Shown here piece after piece: positions 43,047 through 52,449 of a stretch of DNA of 64,000 nt. This DNA comes from JAWKWH01 sp965204295. GTDB lineage: Bacteria > Pseudomonadota > Alphaproteobacteria > Rhizobiales > Rhizobiaceae. Made by a program: the position numbers and the translations under genes. The stretch is taken from positions 1,426,001 through 1,490,000 of the forward strand of contig OZ241973.1 in the NCBI GenBank assembly GCA_965204295.1, in the 5' to 3' direction. Position 1 is the stretch's first letter. Every line of letters begins with the position of its first letter. A model generated the notes under the pieces. That model saw only the letters and a list, made by a program, of their open reading frames with translations, searched no databases and was not told the origin of the DNA.

Positions 43047-44288
43047 ATGGATATGCTGGAACCGGTCCTTGCCGCCATCGACGGTAACTTTGACGACAGC
43101 TGCGAACGCCTTTTCGAGCTGCTGCGTATAAACTCGATTTCCACCGACCCCGCTTATGCCGCGGAATGCCGAAGGGCCGCCGAACGGCCATTACGACGTT
43201 CAACCGGTCGATCCGGTCGAATTATGGGACAGCGACCCGTTCGGTCCCCGGATCCGGGAATGCGCCGACGGACGCAAGGTCATTTCAGGGCGCGGTTCAT
43301 TCGATGACAAAGGTCAGTTGATGCTGCTCGTGGAGGCCTGCCGCACCTGGAAACAGGTCCATGGCGCGCTGCCGTGCAGGCTGACGCTGCTATTCGAGGG
43401 AGAGGAGGAATCGGGGTCCCCGTCACTGAAACCGTTTCTGGAGGCCAACGCCAACGAGCTGAAGGCGGATTTCGCCCTGGTTTGCGACACGGGCATGTGG
43501 GGTTCCGACACGCCGGCGATCTGTATGACGCTTCGGGGTTTGATCGGAGACGAGATTGTCGTCCGGGCGGCCAATCGTGATCTGCATTCCGGGCACTACG
43601 GCGGCGCGGCGGCAAATCCCATCCATATTCTGTCGAAGATATTGGCGGATATCCACGACGATGCCAGCCGGGTCGCCATTCCGGGGTTTTATGACGGGGT
43701 TGAGGAAACTCCGAGGCCAATTCTCAATTCCTGGGAGAAACTGGCCTCGTCGGGAACGGATCTGTTGGGCGAAGTCGGGCTTTCCGCGCCATCCGGCGAG
43801 CAGGGCCGCTCCGTTCTGGAATTGATCTGGGCGCGTCCGACCGCGGAGGTCAACGGCGTTGTCGGCGGCTATACGGGCGATGGCTGCAAGACCGTCATCG
43901 CGGCAGAAGCTTCGGCGAAGGTGTCGTTTCGTCTGGTAAACGGGCAGGATCCGCACAAAATACGCGCCGCATTCCGGCCGATTGCTCGGTGGAATTTCAG
44001 GAGCATGGCACCTCCGGCGCCATTCGACTGGATCACGATTATCCCCTGATGACGAAAGCGGCTTCGGCGCTTTCCGATGAATGGCCCAATCCGGCCGTGC
44101 TTGTCGGAATGGGAGGCTCCATACTGATCGTCGGCGATTTCCAATCGATGCTCGGCATGGAATCGATACTGACCGGATTTGCCAGGGATGACGACAACAT
44201 CCATTCACCAAATGAAAAGTACGATCTGTCATCCTTTCACAGGGGCCAGCGTTCCTGGGCGCGGATTCTACACGCAATTTCAAACTGA
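43047..44288 (+). pseudogene. M20 family dipeptidase, two internal deletions
   Basis: Starts MDMLEPVLAAIDGNFDDSCE and reads to ECRRAAE; then about 40 expected residues are missing and the gene resumes in another frame at GHYDVQPVDPVELW (near 43185). It continues through SGRGSFDDKGQ, LLFEGEEESGSPSL and GYTGDGCKTVI to about 43978, where a second short deletion shifts frame again, resuming ADCSVEFQEHGTSGA through VGMGGSILIVGDFQ and IHSPNEKYDLSSFHRGQRSW to TGA at 44288. The metal-site motifs remain readable, but no single frame covers the enzyme. Clear pseudogene of a zinc dipeptidase. Confidence 0.8.
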
Positions 44289-44309
44289 CAGGCATCAAAC
44301 GAGCATTCA

Positions 44310-44927
44310 ATGACCATTCGCTATCACAAGCACGATCTGCCCGACCTGGCCAATTACGACGTGGACACCGTCGCGGTCGACACGGAAACGCTGGGGTTGA
44401 ACCCGCATCGCGACCGGTTGTGCGTCGTCCAGCTCTCTCCGGGGGACGGGACCGCCGACATCGTGCAGGTCGCGGCCGGACAGACGGAGGCCCCCAATAT
44501 CGTCCGTCTGATGGAAAACCGGAAAATTACGAAACTGTTTCACTTCGGCAGGTTCGACATCGCCATGCTTCATCATGCGTTCGGCGCGCTGGCGGAACCG
44601 GTATTTTGCACCAAGATCGCTTCGAAACTGACGCGGACCTACACCGATCGTCACGGATTGAAGGATATCTGCTCGGAACTGTTGGACATCAATCTGTCCA
44701 AACAACAGCAATCGTCGGACTGGGCGGCCGAGAGCCTCTCGGAAGCGCAACTGGAATATGCCGCCTGCGACGTTCTTCATCTTCATCGTCTGCGCGATGT
44801 GCTGGCAAGTCGGCTGGAGCGTGAGAATCGAACCGGCGTCGCATCGGCCTGCTTCGGGTTTCTTCCGACCCGCGCCAGGCTGGATCTGATGGGTTGGCCC
44901 GAAATCGACATATTTGCTCATGGCTGA
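44310..44927 (+). CDS. RNase D-like 3'-5' exonuclease
   Basis: 205 residues, exonuclease domain only (no HRDC domains). DEDDy catalytic residues are in VAVDTETLGLNP, FHFGRFDIAMLH and LEYAACDVLHLHRL. Short RNase D-type proteins of this size are common in alphaproteobacteria and act in 3' trimming of structured RNA. Starts 22 bases after the dipeptidase pseudogene. Confidence 0.85.
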   Translation: MTIRYHKHDLPDLANYDVDTVAVDTETLGLNPHRDRLCVVQLSPGDGTADIVQVAAGQTEAPNIVRLMENRKITKLFHFGRFDIAMLHHAFGALAEPVFCTKIASKLTRTYTDRHGLKDICSELLDINLSKQQQSSDWAAESLSEAQLEYAACDVLHLHRLRDVLASRLERENRTGVASACFGFLPTRARLDLMGWPEIDIFAHG

Positions 44928-45132
44928 CGCCGCCGGCCGGCCGGTGCGGAAACCGCCAGTCTGACGCAACGATCCCTTTTATGCACCGCCATTCACCATC
45001 CCGCCATTCGATCCGGTTGCTCCGGGGAATCATGGTTTCCACGGCAACGTATATGTTTAACCCCCCCTTAAAGCGTCGCATTTAGCCTACACCCGGCATT
45101 CAGACGAAATCCGGGGCGGGAAACGAGCGATT

Positions 45133-47304
45133 ATGGCGCGCGCAACAAGGGGCCAGCGGATTGAGCCGGCATTCGATGACGGCCCGCGCAGGCGACCGGG
45201 CGGAAAACCGCGCGCGCGCGAAGATGATCGACTTGTCCGGAAATCGTCGCCAAAGCGCCGGAAGGCGGGCCGGAAATCGCGGAGGAAGCATCGTCGAAAA
45301 GGGCGGGGCCTGTTCGGTTTGTTCCGCGGTCTGGCCTACTGGTCGCTCGTGCTCGGCCTTTGGGCCGGAATCGCGGGCGCCGGGCTGGTTGTGTGGTATG
45401 GGGCGAAAATGCCGAGTGCGACCACCTGGTCCATTCCCGACCGGCCGCCAAACGTCAAGATCGTTTCCATGGAAGGTTCTCTCGTCGCCAACCGCGGCAT
45501 GACCGGCGGAGAAGCGATCGGGTTGCACGAGATGTCGCCATACATACCGCGGGCGGTGGTCGCAATCGAGGATCGGCGGTTTTACTCTCACTTCGGCATT
45601 GATCCAATCGGGCTGACCCGGGCCATGGCGACCAATCTGGTCAAGCGGCGATTTGTGCAGGGCGGATCGACGCTTACCCAACAGCTTGTGAAGAATCTGT
45701 TCCTGAAACCGGACCGGACGCTGGAACGCAAAGTACAGGAAGTGCTGCTCGCATTCTGGATTGAGCACAAATACACCAAAGCGCAGATTTTGGAGATGTA
45801 TCTGAACCGGGTCTATTTCGGTTCCGGCGCTTATGGCGTCGAGGCGGCGGCGCGCCGGTACTTCGACAAGCCGGCCCGGGATGTGACCCTGGCGGAGGCC
45901 GCGCTGCTGGCGGGGCTTTTAAAGGCGCCGTCCCGGCTTTCCCCGGCCCGCGACCCGAAGGCCGCCTCGCAACGGGCCCGGCAGGTCATCGCCGCCATGC
46001 GCGCACAGAACATGATCGGCGACAAGGAGATGACCGTTGCGACCGGCGAGCCGGCAATCCGCGCGGCCGCATTCCGGACGGGATCTGAGCATTATGTCGC
46101 GGACCGGATCATGGAGGAAATCCCGTTTCTGATAGGCGACGTGCGACAGGACATCGTTGTTGACGCGACGGTCGACCTGACGTTGCAGAAACTTGCCGAA
46201 AATTCGATCCGGCGGCTGATCGTGGAGGAGGGTCAAAAACGTCACGTCAGTCAGGGCGCTCTCGTATCCATGGACGGTTCCGGCGCGGTGCGCGCGATGG
46301 TCGGCGGATATGATTACGCCAACAGCCAGTTTGACAGGGCTTCCGAGGCGAAGCGGCAGCCCGGATCGGCGTTCAAACCTTTCGTTTATCTTACGGCGAT
46401 AGAAAACGGATACACGCCGGACAGCATTCGCAAGGACGCACCCGTCGGATTTGGAAAATGGAGGCCGGAAAACCATGGCGGCGAATATCATGGCCGCGTG
46501 ACGCTGACCGAAGCGCTTTCCAAGTCGCTGAATTCGGTTGCCGCCCGGCTTGCGGTCGAACTCGGACCGGGCCGCGTCGCCGATACCGCCCGCCGGATGG
46601 GAATCCGGTCACGATTGAGCGCCAACGCATCGCTGTCGCTTGGAACCTCTGAGGTCACGCTGCTGGAGCTGACCGCGGCTTACGTGCCGTTCGCCAATGG
46701 CGGATATCGCCCTTCGGTTCATTTTGTCCGCCGGATCACGACCGCGTCCGGCGAAGTGTTGTACGAAAACACGCATGACGGAATTCCTCGCATCATCCGC
46801 GATGACGCCGTTGGCATGATGAACGTCATGATGGCGGAAACCATCGCGACGGGAACGGCCTGGCGCGCCGATTTCGGCCGGCCCGCAGCTGGAAAAACGG
46901 GCACCAGCCAAAAATCGCGCGACGCATGGTTTGTCGGTTACACGACCAACCTGACCACCGGGGTGTGGTTCGGAAATGACGATGGCGAGCCGATGAAAAA
47001 TGTGACCGGCGGTCTGCTGCCGGCGATCGCCTGGAAAGAATTCATGAGCGCGGCGCATGAGGGTGTGCCGATAGTGGCGCTTGCGCGCGGCCGGAGCGTC
47101 GAGGCCGATGAAAACATACCGGTTCCGCGCTCACGCGAAACGGTCGCAAGAACAGGCGCCGTTGACGAAAATCGCGGAATGAGCGTCATCGGCGACCACA
47201 CCGGCTCCGTGCGTCGGCCCGTTCCGCCCGACGACGTCGGCGCCGCCGGAAAACAGGCGAGGAAAATGACCGTTCTCGACATCATTCTCGGTCGGGACCG
47301 GTGA
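45133..47304 (+). CDS. Class A penicillin-binding protein (PBP1)
   Basis: 723 residues, bifunctional peptidoglycan glycosyltransferase and transpeptidase. A very basic cytoplasmic tail of about 55 residues (PKRRKAGRKSRRKHRRKGRG) precedes one membrane helix (LAYWSLVLGLWAGIAGAGLV). GT51 motifs: IEDRRFYSHFGIDPIG, GGSTLTQQLVKNLFL, KAQILEMYLNRVYFG. Transpeptidase motifs: PGSAFKPF (SxxK), SLN (SxN) and KTGTS. Inner-membrane enzyme building septal or lateral wall. Probably monocistronic. Confidence 0.92.
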   Translation: MARATRGQRIEPAFDDGPRRRPGGKPRAREDDRLVRKSSPKRRKAGRKSRRKHRRKGRGLFGLFRGLAYWSLVLGLWAGIAGAGLVVWYGAKMPSATTWSIPDRPPNVKIVSMEGSLVANRGMTGGEAIGLHEMSPYIPRAVVAIEDRRFYSHFGIDPIGLTRAMATNLVKRRFVQGGSTLTQQLVKNLFLKPDRTLERKVQEVLLAFWIEHKYTKAQILEMYLNRVYFGSGAYGVEAAARRYFDKPARDVTLAEAALLAGLLKAPSRLSPARDPKAASQRARQVIAAMRAQNMIGDKEMTVATGEPAIRAAAFRTGSEHYVADRIMEEIPFLIGDVRQDIVVDATVDLTLQKLAENSIRRLIVEEGQKRHVSQGALVSMDGSGAVRAMVGGYDYANSQFDRASEAKRQPGSAFKPFVYLTAIENGYTPDSIRKDAPVGFGKWRPENHGGEYHGRVTLTEALSKSLNSVAARLAVELGPGRVADTARRMGIRSRLSANASLSLGTSEVTLLELTAAYVPFANGGYRPSVHFVRRITTASGEVLYENTHDGIPRIIRDDAVGMMNVMMAETIATGTAWRADFGRPAAGKTGTSQKSRDAWFVGYTTNLTTGVWFGNDDGEPMKNVTGGLLPAIAWKEFMSAAHEGVPIVALARGRSVEADENIPVPRSRETVARTGAVDENRGMSVIGDHTGSVRRPVPPDDVGAAGKQARKMTVLDIILGRDR

Positions 47305-47328
47305 GCCCAATTGGCGTGGCCGCCCGGT

Positions 47329-48030
47329 CTAACCCGCCAGTTTTTTCCAGATCGCATCTTCGCCAAGCCGGTCCACCAGCATGGCGTGCGCCTCCCTCTC
47401 CTCCGCCGTCAGCCGGGAAGGGAGGGGCGACGGGCGTGCCGTGAGGCCCACGGCCGATGAAACCGCGGATTTGGCCGCGTCGCGCATTTCGGATTTGACC
47501 TCGAGACCGAGCGCGGCCTGTTTGCCACCAATCATTTCAATATAGATTTCGGCCAGAAGTTCGGCGTCCAGGAGCGCGCCGTGGAGCGTACGATGCGAAT
47601 TGTCGATCACATAGCGTTTGCACAATGCATCCAGCGAGTTCGGGCCCATGGGATGCTTGCGCCGCGCAAGCGCGAGCGTATCGACAACGCGGCCGGGATC
47701 GATCGCCGGCCGGCCAATCCGCGTCAATTCGGCATTGACGAAGCCCATGTCGAAGTCCGCATTGTGCGCGACGAATTTCGCGCCGTCGAAAAAGTTCAGA
47801 AAATCATCGGCAATGCCCGCGAAAACCGGTTTTTCGGCAAGATCGTCATTGCCGATGCCGTGAATCGCCAGCGCGTCCGGATGAACCTGCCGCCCATCCG
47901 GATTGATGTAGACGTGAAACGTGCGCCCGGTCGGAAACCGGTTGTCGAGTTCGACGCAACCGATCTCGATGATCCGGTCGATCTTCGGATCAAGACCGGT
48001 TGTTTCGGTGTCGAATACGATCTCGCGCAT
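47329..48030 (-). CDS. dnaQ: DNA polymerase III epsilon subunit
   Basis: 233 residues, 3'-5' proofreading exonuclease of the replicative polymerase. DEDDh residues: IVFDTETTGLDP, FVAHNADFDMGF, and HGALLDAELLAEIY. The ATG at 48030 was chosen because GGGAG lies 8 bases upstream; a start at 48051 is possible. Last gene of the minus-strand block ppsR-maf-aroE-coaE-dnaQ. Confidence 0.93.
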   Translation of the reverse strand: MREIVFDTETTGLDPKIDRIIEIGCVELDNRFPTGRTFHVYINPDGRQVHPDALAIHGIGNDDLAEKPVFAGIADDFLNFFDGAKFVAHNADFDMGFVNAELTRIGRPAIDPGRVVDTLALARRKHPMGPNSLDALCKRYVIDNSHRTLHGALLDAELLAEIYIEMIGGKQAALGLEVKSEMRDAAKSAVSSAVGLTARPSPLPSRLTAEEREAHAMLVDRLGEDAIWKKLAG

Positions 48031-48075
48031 TTGTCGTTCTCCCATGAACAATATTGGGTTCGATCGCCGTCGAAT

Positions 48076-48687
48076 TCAACGGCGAGATCGCAATTGCCGG
48101 GATCGGTCCTCTGAAAGTTCCGCGATTATCCTCGCGACGGCATGGTGCGCCGCTTCCACGCTCGAACCTGTATCAATTATGAAATCAGCGCGCTTCCGTT
48201 TCTCCGAATCGGGCGCCTGCCGGGACAGGATTGCAGCGAATTTGTCCTCCGTCATGTCGGGGCGATCGAGAACCCGTTTACGCTGAATTTCCGGATCCGC
48301 GGACACCACCGCGACCTTGTCGACCAGGCGCTCGCCGCCGGTTTCGAAAAGCAGCGGTATGTCGAGGACGACAAGCGGGCGGCCCGCAGCGCGGTGCCGC
48401 GAGAGGAATTTGTCTCTTTCCTCGGCGACAAGGGGATGGACAACGGTTTCCAGTTCCTCAAGCGCTTCGGAGTTGTCGAGGACGGCTTCGGACAGTCTTT
48501 TCCGGTCCACGATTCCGCCGCTGACAACGCCCGGAAACGCCTGCCCGATCGCCGGCGCCGCTCGTCCGGCATAGAGTTCATGGACCACGGCATCGGCATC
48601 GTGCACGGGAATTCCCGCCCGCCTGAACATGGCGGCCGTCGTCGATTTACCCATGCCGATCGAACCGGTCAGTCCCAGTATGATCAT
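48076..48687 (-). CDS. coaE: Dephospho-CoA kinase
   Basis: 203 residues. Last step of coenzyme A synthesis. P-loop ILGLTGSIGMGKSTTAAMF at the start, then VHDADAVVHELY, and VVLDIPLLFETGGE. ATGA overlap with aroE. Confidence 0.94.
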   Translation of the reverse strand: MIILGLTGSIGMGKSTTAAMFRRAGIPVHDADAVVHELYAGRAAPAIGQAFPGVVSGGIVDRKRLSEAVLDNSEALEELETVVHPLVAEERDKFLSRHRAAGRPLVVLDIPLLFETGGERLVDKVAVVSADPEIQRKRVLDRPDMTEDKFAAILSRQAPDSEKRKRADFIIDTGSSVEAAHHAVARIIAELSEDRSRQLRSRR

Positions 48688-49538
48688 CGGTCATGGCCCA
48701 TGTCCGCGATGACAAGATCGCGAAGTTCGTCGGTGACCCGAGGTCTGATCCCAAACCATTTTTCAAAACCGGGGACCGCCTGACGCAGCAGCATCCCGAG
48801 ACCGTCGACCGTCTTGAAGCCTGACCTTCCGGCCTGCGCCAGCAAGGGCGTTTCCAGCGGTGCATAGACGATGTCGGTGACGACGGCCGATGGCGTCAGA
48901 CCCGACAGATCGAATGCGAAGTCTGCTTCACCTTCCATTCCCAGCGACGTCGTGTTGACCACCAGATCGGCATTGGCCAAGCCCGCACAGGTCTGCTCCA
49001 GACCGAATATCGTAATCGACGAGCCGTAAATATCCGCAAAGTCCGCCGCCAGTTCTTCAGCCCGCGATTGCGTCCTGTTGACGATGCGAATGTCATCAAT
49101 ACCGCGGCCAATCAGCGCGTACAGTACGCCCCGCGCCGCACCGCCAGCCCCGAGGACGGTTGCGACGGCCGCCCGGTCCCATCCGGGGGCGTTTGCATCG
49201 AGATTGGCCGCGAAACCGGACCAATCGGTGTTGGTTCCGCAAAGTTTTCCATCCTCGAACCAGACCGTGTTGACGGCACCGATGATTCCGGCTGCTTCTT
49301 CAACACGCTCGACAAGGCCGCATGCCGCCCGTTTGTGGGGAATGGTGATGTTTCCGCCAGCGAATCCGCTTCGCCTCAATTCACGCATGAACCCGGCAAG
49401 ATCGTCCGGGCCGACATCCACGCTTTCATAACTCCCGCGAATGCAATGCCGATTGATCCAGTAGCCGTGAATCAGCGGCGAACGGGAATGAGCGACAGGA
49501 TGACCGCAAACGAAGGCTTTTGCCGGCCTGTCAGCCAT
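48684..49538 (-). CDS. aroE: Shikimate dehydrogenase
   Basis: 284 residues. NADP-dependent reduction of 3-dehydroshikimate. FVCGHPVAHSRSPLIHGYWI, NITIPHKRAACGL with catalytic Lys, GAVNTVWF, NTDWSGFA, and VLGAGGAARGVLYAL. The ATG at 49538 overlaps the end of maf by 8 bases; a start 10 codons earlier is possible. Confidence 0.93.
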   Translation of the reverse strand: MADRPAKAFVCGHPVAHSRSPLIHGYWINRHCIRGSYESVDVGPDDLAGFMRELRRSGFAGGNITIPHKRAACGLVERVEEAAGIIGAVNTVWFEDGKLCGTNTDWSGFAANLDANAPGWDRAAVATVLGAGGAARGVLYALIGRGIDDIRIVNRTQSRAEELAADFADIYGSSITIFGLEQTCAGLANADLVVNTTSLGMEGEADFAFDLSGLTPSAVVTDIVYAPLETPLLAQAGRSGFKTVDGLGMLLRQAVPGFEKWFGIRPRVTDELRDLVIADMGHDR

Positions 49539-50130
49539 CGATCGCCCCCCGGCCGCGAAGCTCTTCAAGAAGAGGAAGCAACGGCAGACCGACGATGGTA
49601 AAATAATCGCCGTCGATCCTTTCGAACAGATTTATTCCTTCGCCCTCGATCTGATAGGCGCCGACGCCGCCGAGAACGGCATCACCGGCACGAGCCAGAT
49701 AACGACCAATATATGCGGCGTCGAAGCTCCGCATCGCAAGTGTCGCGACGGCAACATGCCGCCACGTCGTTTCGCCGTTTTCGGCGATTGCCATGCCGCT
49801 GTTCAAATTGTGCGTCCTGCCGGAAAGGCGAAGCAGATTTCGCCGCGCTTCTTCCAGATTCGCCGGTTTGTGGAATATCTCGTTTTCGAACGAAAGCGTC
49901 TGGTCGCATCCTATGACGATCGCATCGGGGTAACGGGAGGATACGGTTTCCGCCTTGGCCCGCGCCAGAACCGATGCGACGATTTCGCCGTCCTCGGCCT
50001 CGCCGCCAAGCGCGCTTTCAATCGCCCGCTCGTCGACCGGCGCGGCTTCGGCGACGACCGCGATGCCCGCCGCCTCAAGCATCTTCTTTCTTTGAAGACT
50101 TGCCGAGGCCAGAACAATTTTTTTCGCCAA
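49531..50130 (-). CDS. Maf family nucleotide pyrophosphatase
   Basis: 199 residues. Hydrolyses non-canonical or 5-methyl nucleotides. Typical start KIVLASASLQRKKMLEAAGI, then VIGCDQTLSFENEIFHKPAN and YQIEGEGINLFERIDGDYFT. Overlaps aroE; 63 bases downstream of ppsR. Confidence 0.92.
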   Translation of the reverse strand: MAKKIVLASASLQRKKMLEAAGIAVVAEAAPVDERAIESALGGEAEDGEIVASVLARAKAETVSSRYPDAIVIGCDQTLSFENEIFHKPANLEEARRNLLRLSGRTHNLNSGMAIAENGETTWRHVAVATLAMRSFDAAYIGRYLARAGDAVLGGVGAYQIEGEGINLFERIDGDYFTIVGLPLLPLLEELRGRGAIDG

Positions 50131-50193
50131 TTTAAACTCCGGGACGAATTGTCGCGGGTGAAGTCATTGATTGCAGGTCCGAAGCCGATTGGC

Positions 50194-51015
50194 CTAGCGC
50201 GCCTTATTCAGAAGCGCAACCACGGCGGCGGCCGTTTCCTCTATCGAACGCCGGGTTACATCGATCATCGGCCAGTTATGCCTGTCGCAGAGTTGACGCG
50301 CATAGGTCAATTCCTCAGAAATCTGAGCGCGGTCGACATAGCCTTGCGGATCAAATCCTTGCGCTGAACCGAGAATGCGGTTCCTGCGGACCTGTGATAT
50401 CCGGTCGGTCGAGGCAATGAGGCCGACGACCAGGGAATGTTTGGCCTCAATCAATGTTTCCGGCATCGGTACGCCGACCACGATCGGCACATTTGCCGTT
50501 TTGAGCCCGCGATTGGCGAGATAGATGCTTGTCGGCGTCTTCGAGGTTCGCGATATGCCGATCAGGACAATGTCCGCTTCCTCGATATTTCCGGGAAGCT
50601 GACCGTCGTCGTGCTCCATCGTGAAATTCAGCGCATCGATTCTACGGAAATAATCGGCGTCCAAGACGTGCTGCGCGCCGACGCGACGGCCTCTTGACGC
50701 CCCCAGATAAGACTGAAACACGTTCATTACCGGCTCAAGAACTGAAATACAAGGAACGCCGGTCTGCGCGCACCAGCGGTCCAGCATCAAGGAGAGACCC
50801 TCGTTGACAATTGTGTAAAGGACGATGCCCGGTTCGGCGTCAATTTCCTCCAAAACCCTGTGAAGTTGACGCTCCGATCTAATCAACGGGTAAATGTGTT
50901 CGATCGATCCGGCGTCGGGAAATTGCGCGGCGGCCGCACGACCGGCCGCAATCAGAGTTTCGCCCGTCGCATCCGATATCAGGTGCAGATGAAAGAACGA
51001 TCGAGGGTTGTTCAC
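50194..51015 (-). CDS. PPDK/PEP synthase regulatory protein (DUF299)
   Basis: 273 residues, bifunctional ADP-dependent kinase and Pi-dependent pyrophosphorylase controlling pyruvate phosphate dikinase. FHLHLISDATGETLIAAGRA at the start and the P-loop-like IVLIGISRTSKTPTSIYLAN. GTG start at 51015. This gene (RP001 in Rickettsia) flanks the chromosomal origin opposite hemE in many alphaproteobacteria. Confidence 0.92.
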   Translation of the reverse strand: MNNPRSFFHLHLISDATGETLIAAGRAAAAQFPDAGSIEHIYPLIRSERQLHRVLEEIDAEPGIVLYTIVNEGLSLMLDRWCAQTGVPCISVLEPVMNVFQSYLGASRGRRVGAQHVLDADYFRRIDALNFTMEHDDGQLPGNIEEADIVLIGISRTSKTPTSIYLANRGLKTANVPIVVGVPMPETLIEAKHSLVVGLIASTDRISQVRRNRILGSAQGFDPQGYVDRAQISEELTYARQLCDRHNWPMIDVTRRSIEETAAAVVALLNKAR

Positions 51016-51041
51016 TGAAATTTCGCAGCTCTGTTGATTGT

Positions 51042-51050
51042 TGTGGAAAA
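51042..51050 (-). promoter_or_regulatory. DnaA box
   Basis: TTTTCCACA on the minus strand, matching the TTWTNCACA consensus fully. Confidence 0.55.
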
Positions 51051-51099
51051 TGGACGCTTTCCGGTATTCGCCGACCGGGAGACTGTATCAGAAGGTCGG

Positions 51100-51108
51100 T
51101 TATCCACA
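51100..51108 (+). promoter_or_regulatory. DnaA box (perfect)
   Basis: TTATCCACA, identical to the high-affinity E. coli R1-type box. Confidence 0.7.
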
Positions 51109-51316
51109 ACGGCGGATCGCGTCGATCAATCTTTTCAGCACCTATGAACACCGGGGAAAAATTGATCCGTCATTTATAATACACAAGTGAAATTCGTTTA
51201 GGAAACACATATACAACGGATTTTATTGAGAAATATGGGTTTCCACCCGAAATTATCCAAAGATGCCTTTCCGGTCATCAATCAGGTAGAAGTGCCGTTT
51301 CGAATAGCGAGCGACG

Positions 51317-51325
51317 TGTGGACAA
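51317..51325 (-). promoter_or_regulatory. DnaA box, one mismatch
   Basis: TTGTCCACA on the minus strand, one change from TTATCCACA, between the arms of a 7-bp inverted repeat. Confidence 0.5.
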
Positions 51326-51402
51326 TTCGCTATCCCCGACTCAAACAGACTCATAGAATCAAAAAATATCTCGGATATTGATTATTTGATTCAGACTCGC
51401 CA

Positions 51403-52449
51403 GTGAAATCCCGTATGACACATATTCGAAAAAAACTGCTGGTCGCATTGAGGGGAAAAACCGTCAATCCACCTCCCATATGGCTGATGCGGCAAGCAGG
51501 GCGATATCTGCCGGAATATCGGGCGACGAGAAAAAGAGCCAAGAACTTTCTCGATCTTTGTTACAATCCCGATCTTGCAACTGAAGTTACGCTTCAACCG
51601 ATACGCCGGTTTAAGTTTGACGGTTCCATTTTGTTTTCGGACATTCTAGTCGTTCCCCATGCGATGGGACGAAACCTTCGCTTCGAGGACGGGCGCGGCC
51701 CAGTAATGGAACAATTATCGGCCAAAGAAATAGAAGCGCCCGACGTGGAACGATTTCACCATCATCTGACACCCGTTTACGAGACGGTCGGACGGTTGAA
51801 GGCGGAACTGCCAGCGGAAACGACGCTTATCGGGTTTTGCGGCGCTCCATGGACAGTGGCGACCTATATGATTGCCGGTCATGGAACGCCAGATCAGGCG
51901 TCAACGCGACGATTTTCCTATGAACATCGCGAAGAATTCGAGCATCTGCTGGACATTCTGGCGGATTTATCGGCCGGATACCTCATTCGCCAGATCAAGG
52001 CGGGAGCCGACGCTGTTCAGATATTCGATTCTTGGGCTGGCATGCTAGATGCCGACGGTTTCGACCGTTTTGCAGTAAAACCCATCGCCAGAATGGCGGG
52101 TCTGGTGAAGAAAACATATCCGAATGTTCCGATAATAGGATTTCCAAGAGGCGCTGGCGTAAAATTTGCGAACTATCGCGAAGAAACCGGCGTGTCCGTC
52201 CTAGGACTGGATTGGACAGTTCCGATGAGCCAAGCACGGAAACTGCAAGCAAGCGGCCCCGTGCAGGGAAATCTCGATCCGATACGGCTCGCGGCAGGAG
52301 GCGAGAGCCTGACCAGTGGTGTTGAACATATTCTCAATGAACTTGCAGGCGGGCCGTTCGTGTTCAATCTGGGGCACGGAATAACGCCCGACACACCGAT
52401 ATCTCATGTCGAGGCTTTGGTCGATATTGTCAGGAATCGTTCAGCATGA
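51403..52449 (+). CDS. hemE: Uroporphyrinogen decarboxylase
   Basis: 348 residues. Converts uroporphyrinogen III to coproporphyrinogen III for haem. Signature PPIWLMRQAGRYLPEYRATR, GFCGAPWTVATYM, and IGFPRGAG. GTG at 51403 or ATG at 51415 may start it; neither has a clear ribosome site. The 5' half is about 42-43 percent GC in sampled lines, lower than its neighbours. Overlaps hemJ by ATGA-type coupling. Confidence 0.95.
   Translation: MKSRMTHIRKKLLVALRGKTVNPPPIWLMRQAGRYLPEYRATRKRAKNFLDLCYNPDLATEVTLQPIRRFKFDGSILFSDILVVPHAMGRNLRFEDGRGPVMEQLSAKEIEAPDVERFHHHLTPVYETVGRLKAELPAETTLIGFCGAPWTVATYMIAGHGTPDQASTRRFSYEHREEFEHLLDILADLSAGYLIRQIKAGADAVQIFDSWAGMLDADGFDRFAVKPIARMAGLVKKTYPNVPIIGFPRGAGVKFANYREETGVSVLGLDWTVPMSQARKLQASGPVQGNLDPIRLAAGGESLTSGVEHILNELAGGPFVFNLGHGITPDTPISHVEALVDIVRNRSA

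Larger units (their letters stand above)
51016..51402. other. Probable chromosomal replication origin (oriC)
   Basis: 387-base gap between divergent ppsR and hemE, the conserved origin position in alphaproteobacteria such as Caulobacter and Rickettsia. It contains DnaA-box-like sites TTATCCACA (51100-51108), TTTTCCACA (minus, 51042-51050), TTGTCCACA (minus, 51317-51325) and the weaker TTATCCAAA (51253-51261). An AT-rich stretch (about 51160-51250) could be the unwinding element. A 7-bp inverted repeat (ATAGCGA 51304-51310 / TCGCTAT 51327-51333) brackets the third box. GATCAATCTTTTC near 51125 resembles an IHF site. Context and boxes are seen; origin function is inferred. Confidence 0.75.

Noticed and set aside
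45057..45070. TTAA-N6-TTAA upstream of the penicillin-binding protein as a CtrA site
   Set aside because: CtrA sites use a 7-base spacer; here it is 6 and the middle is a C6 run, so a chance match is more likely.
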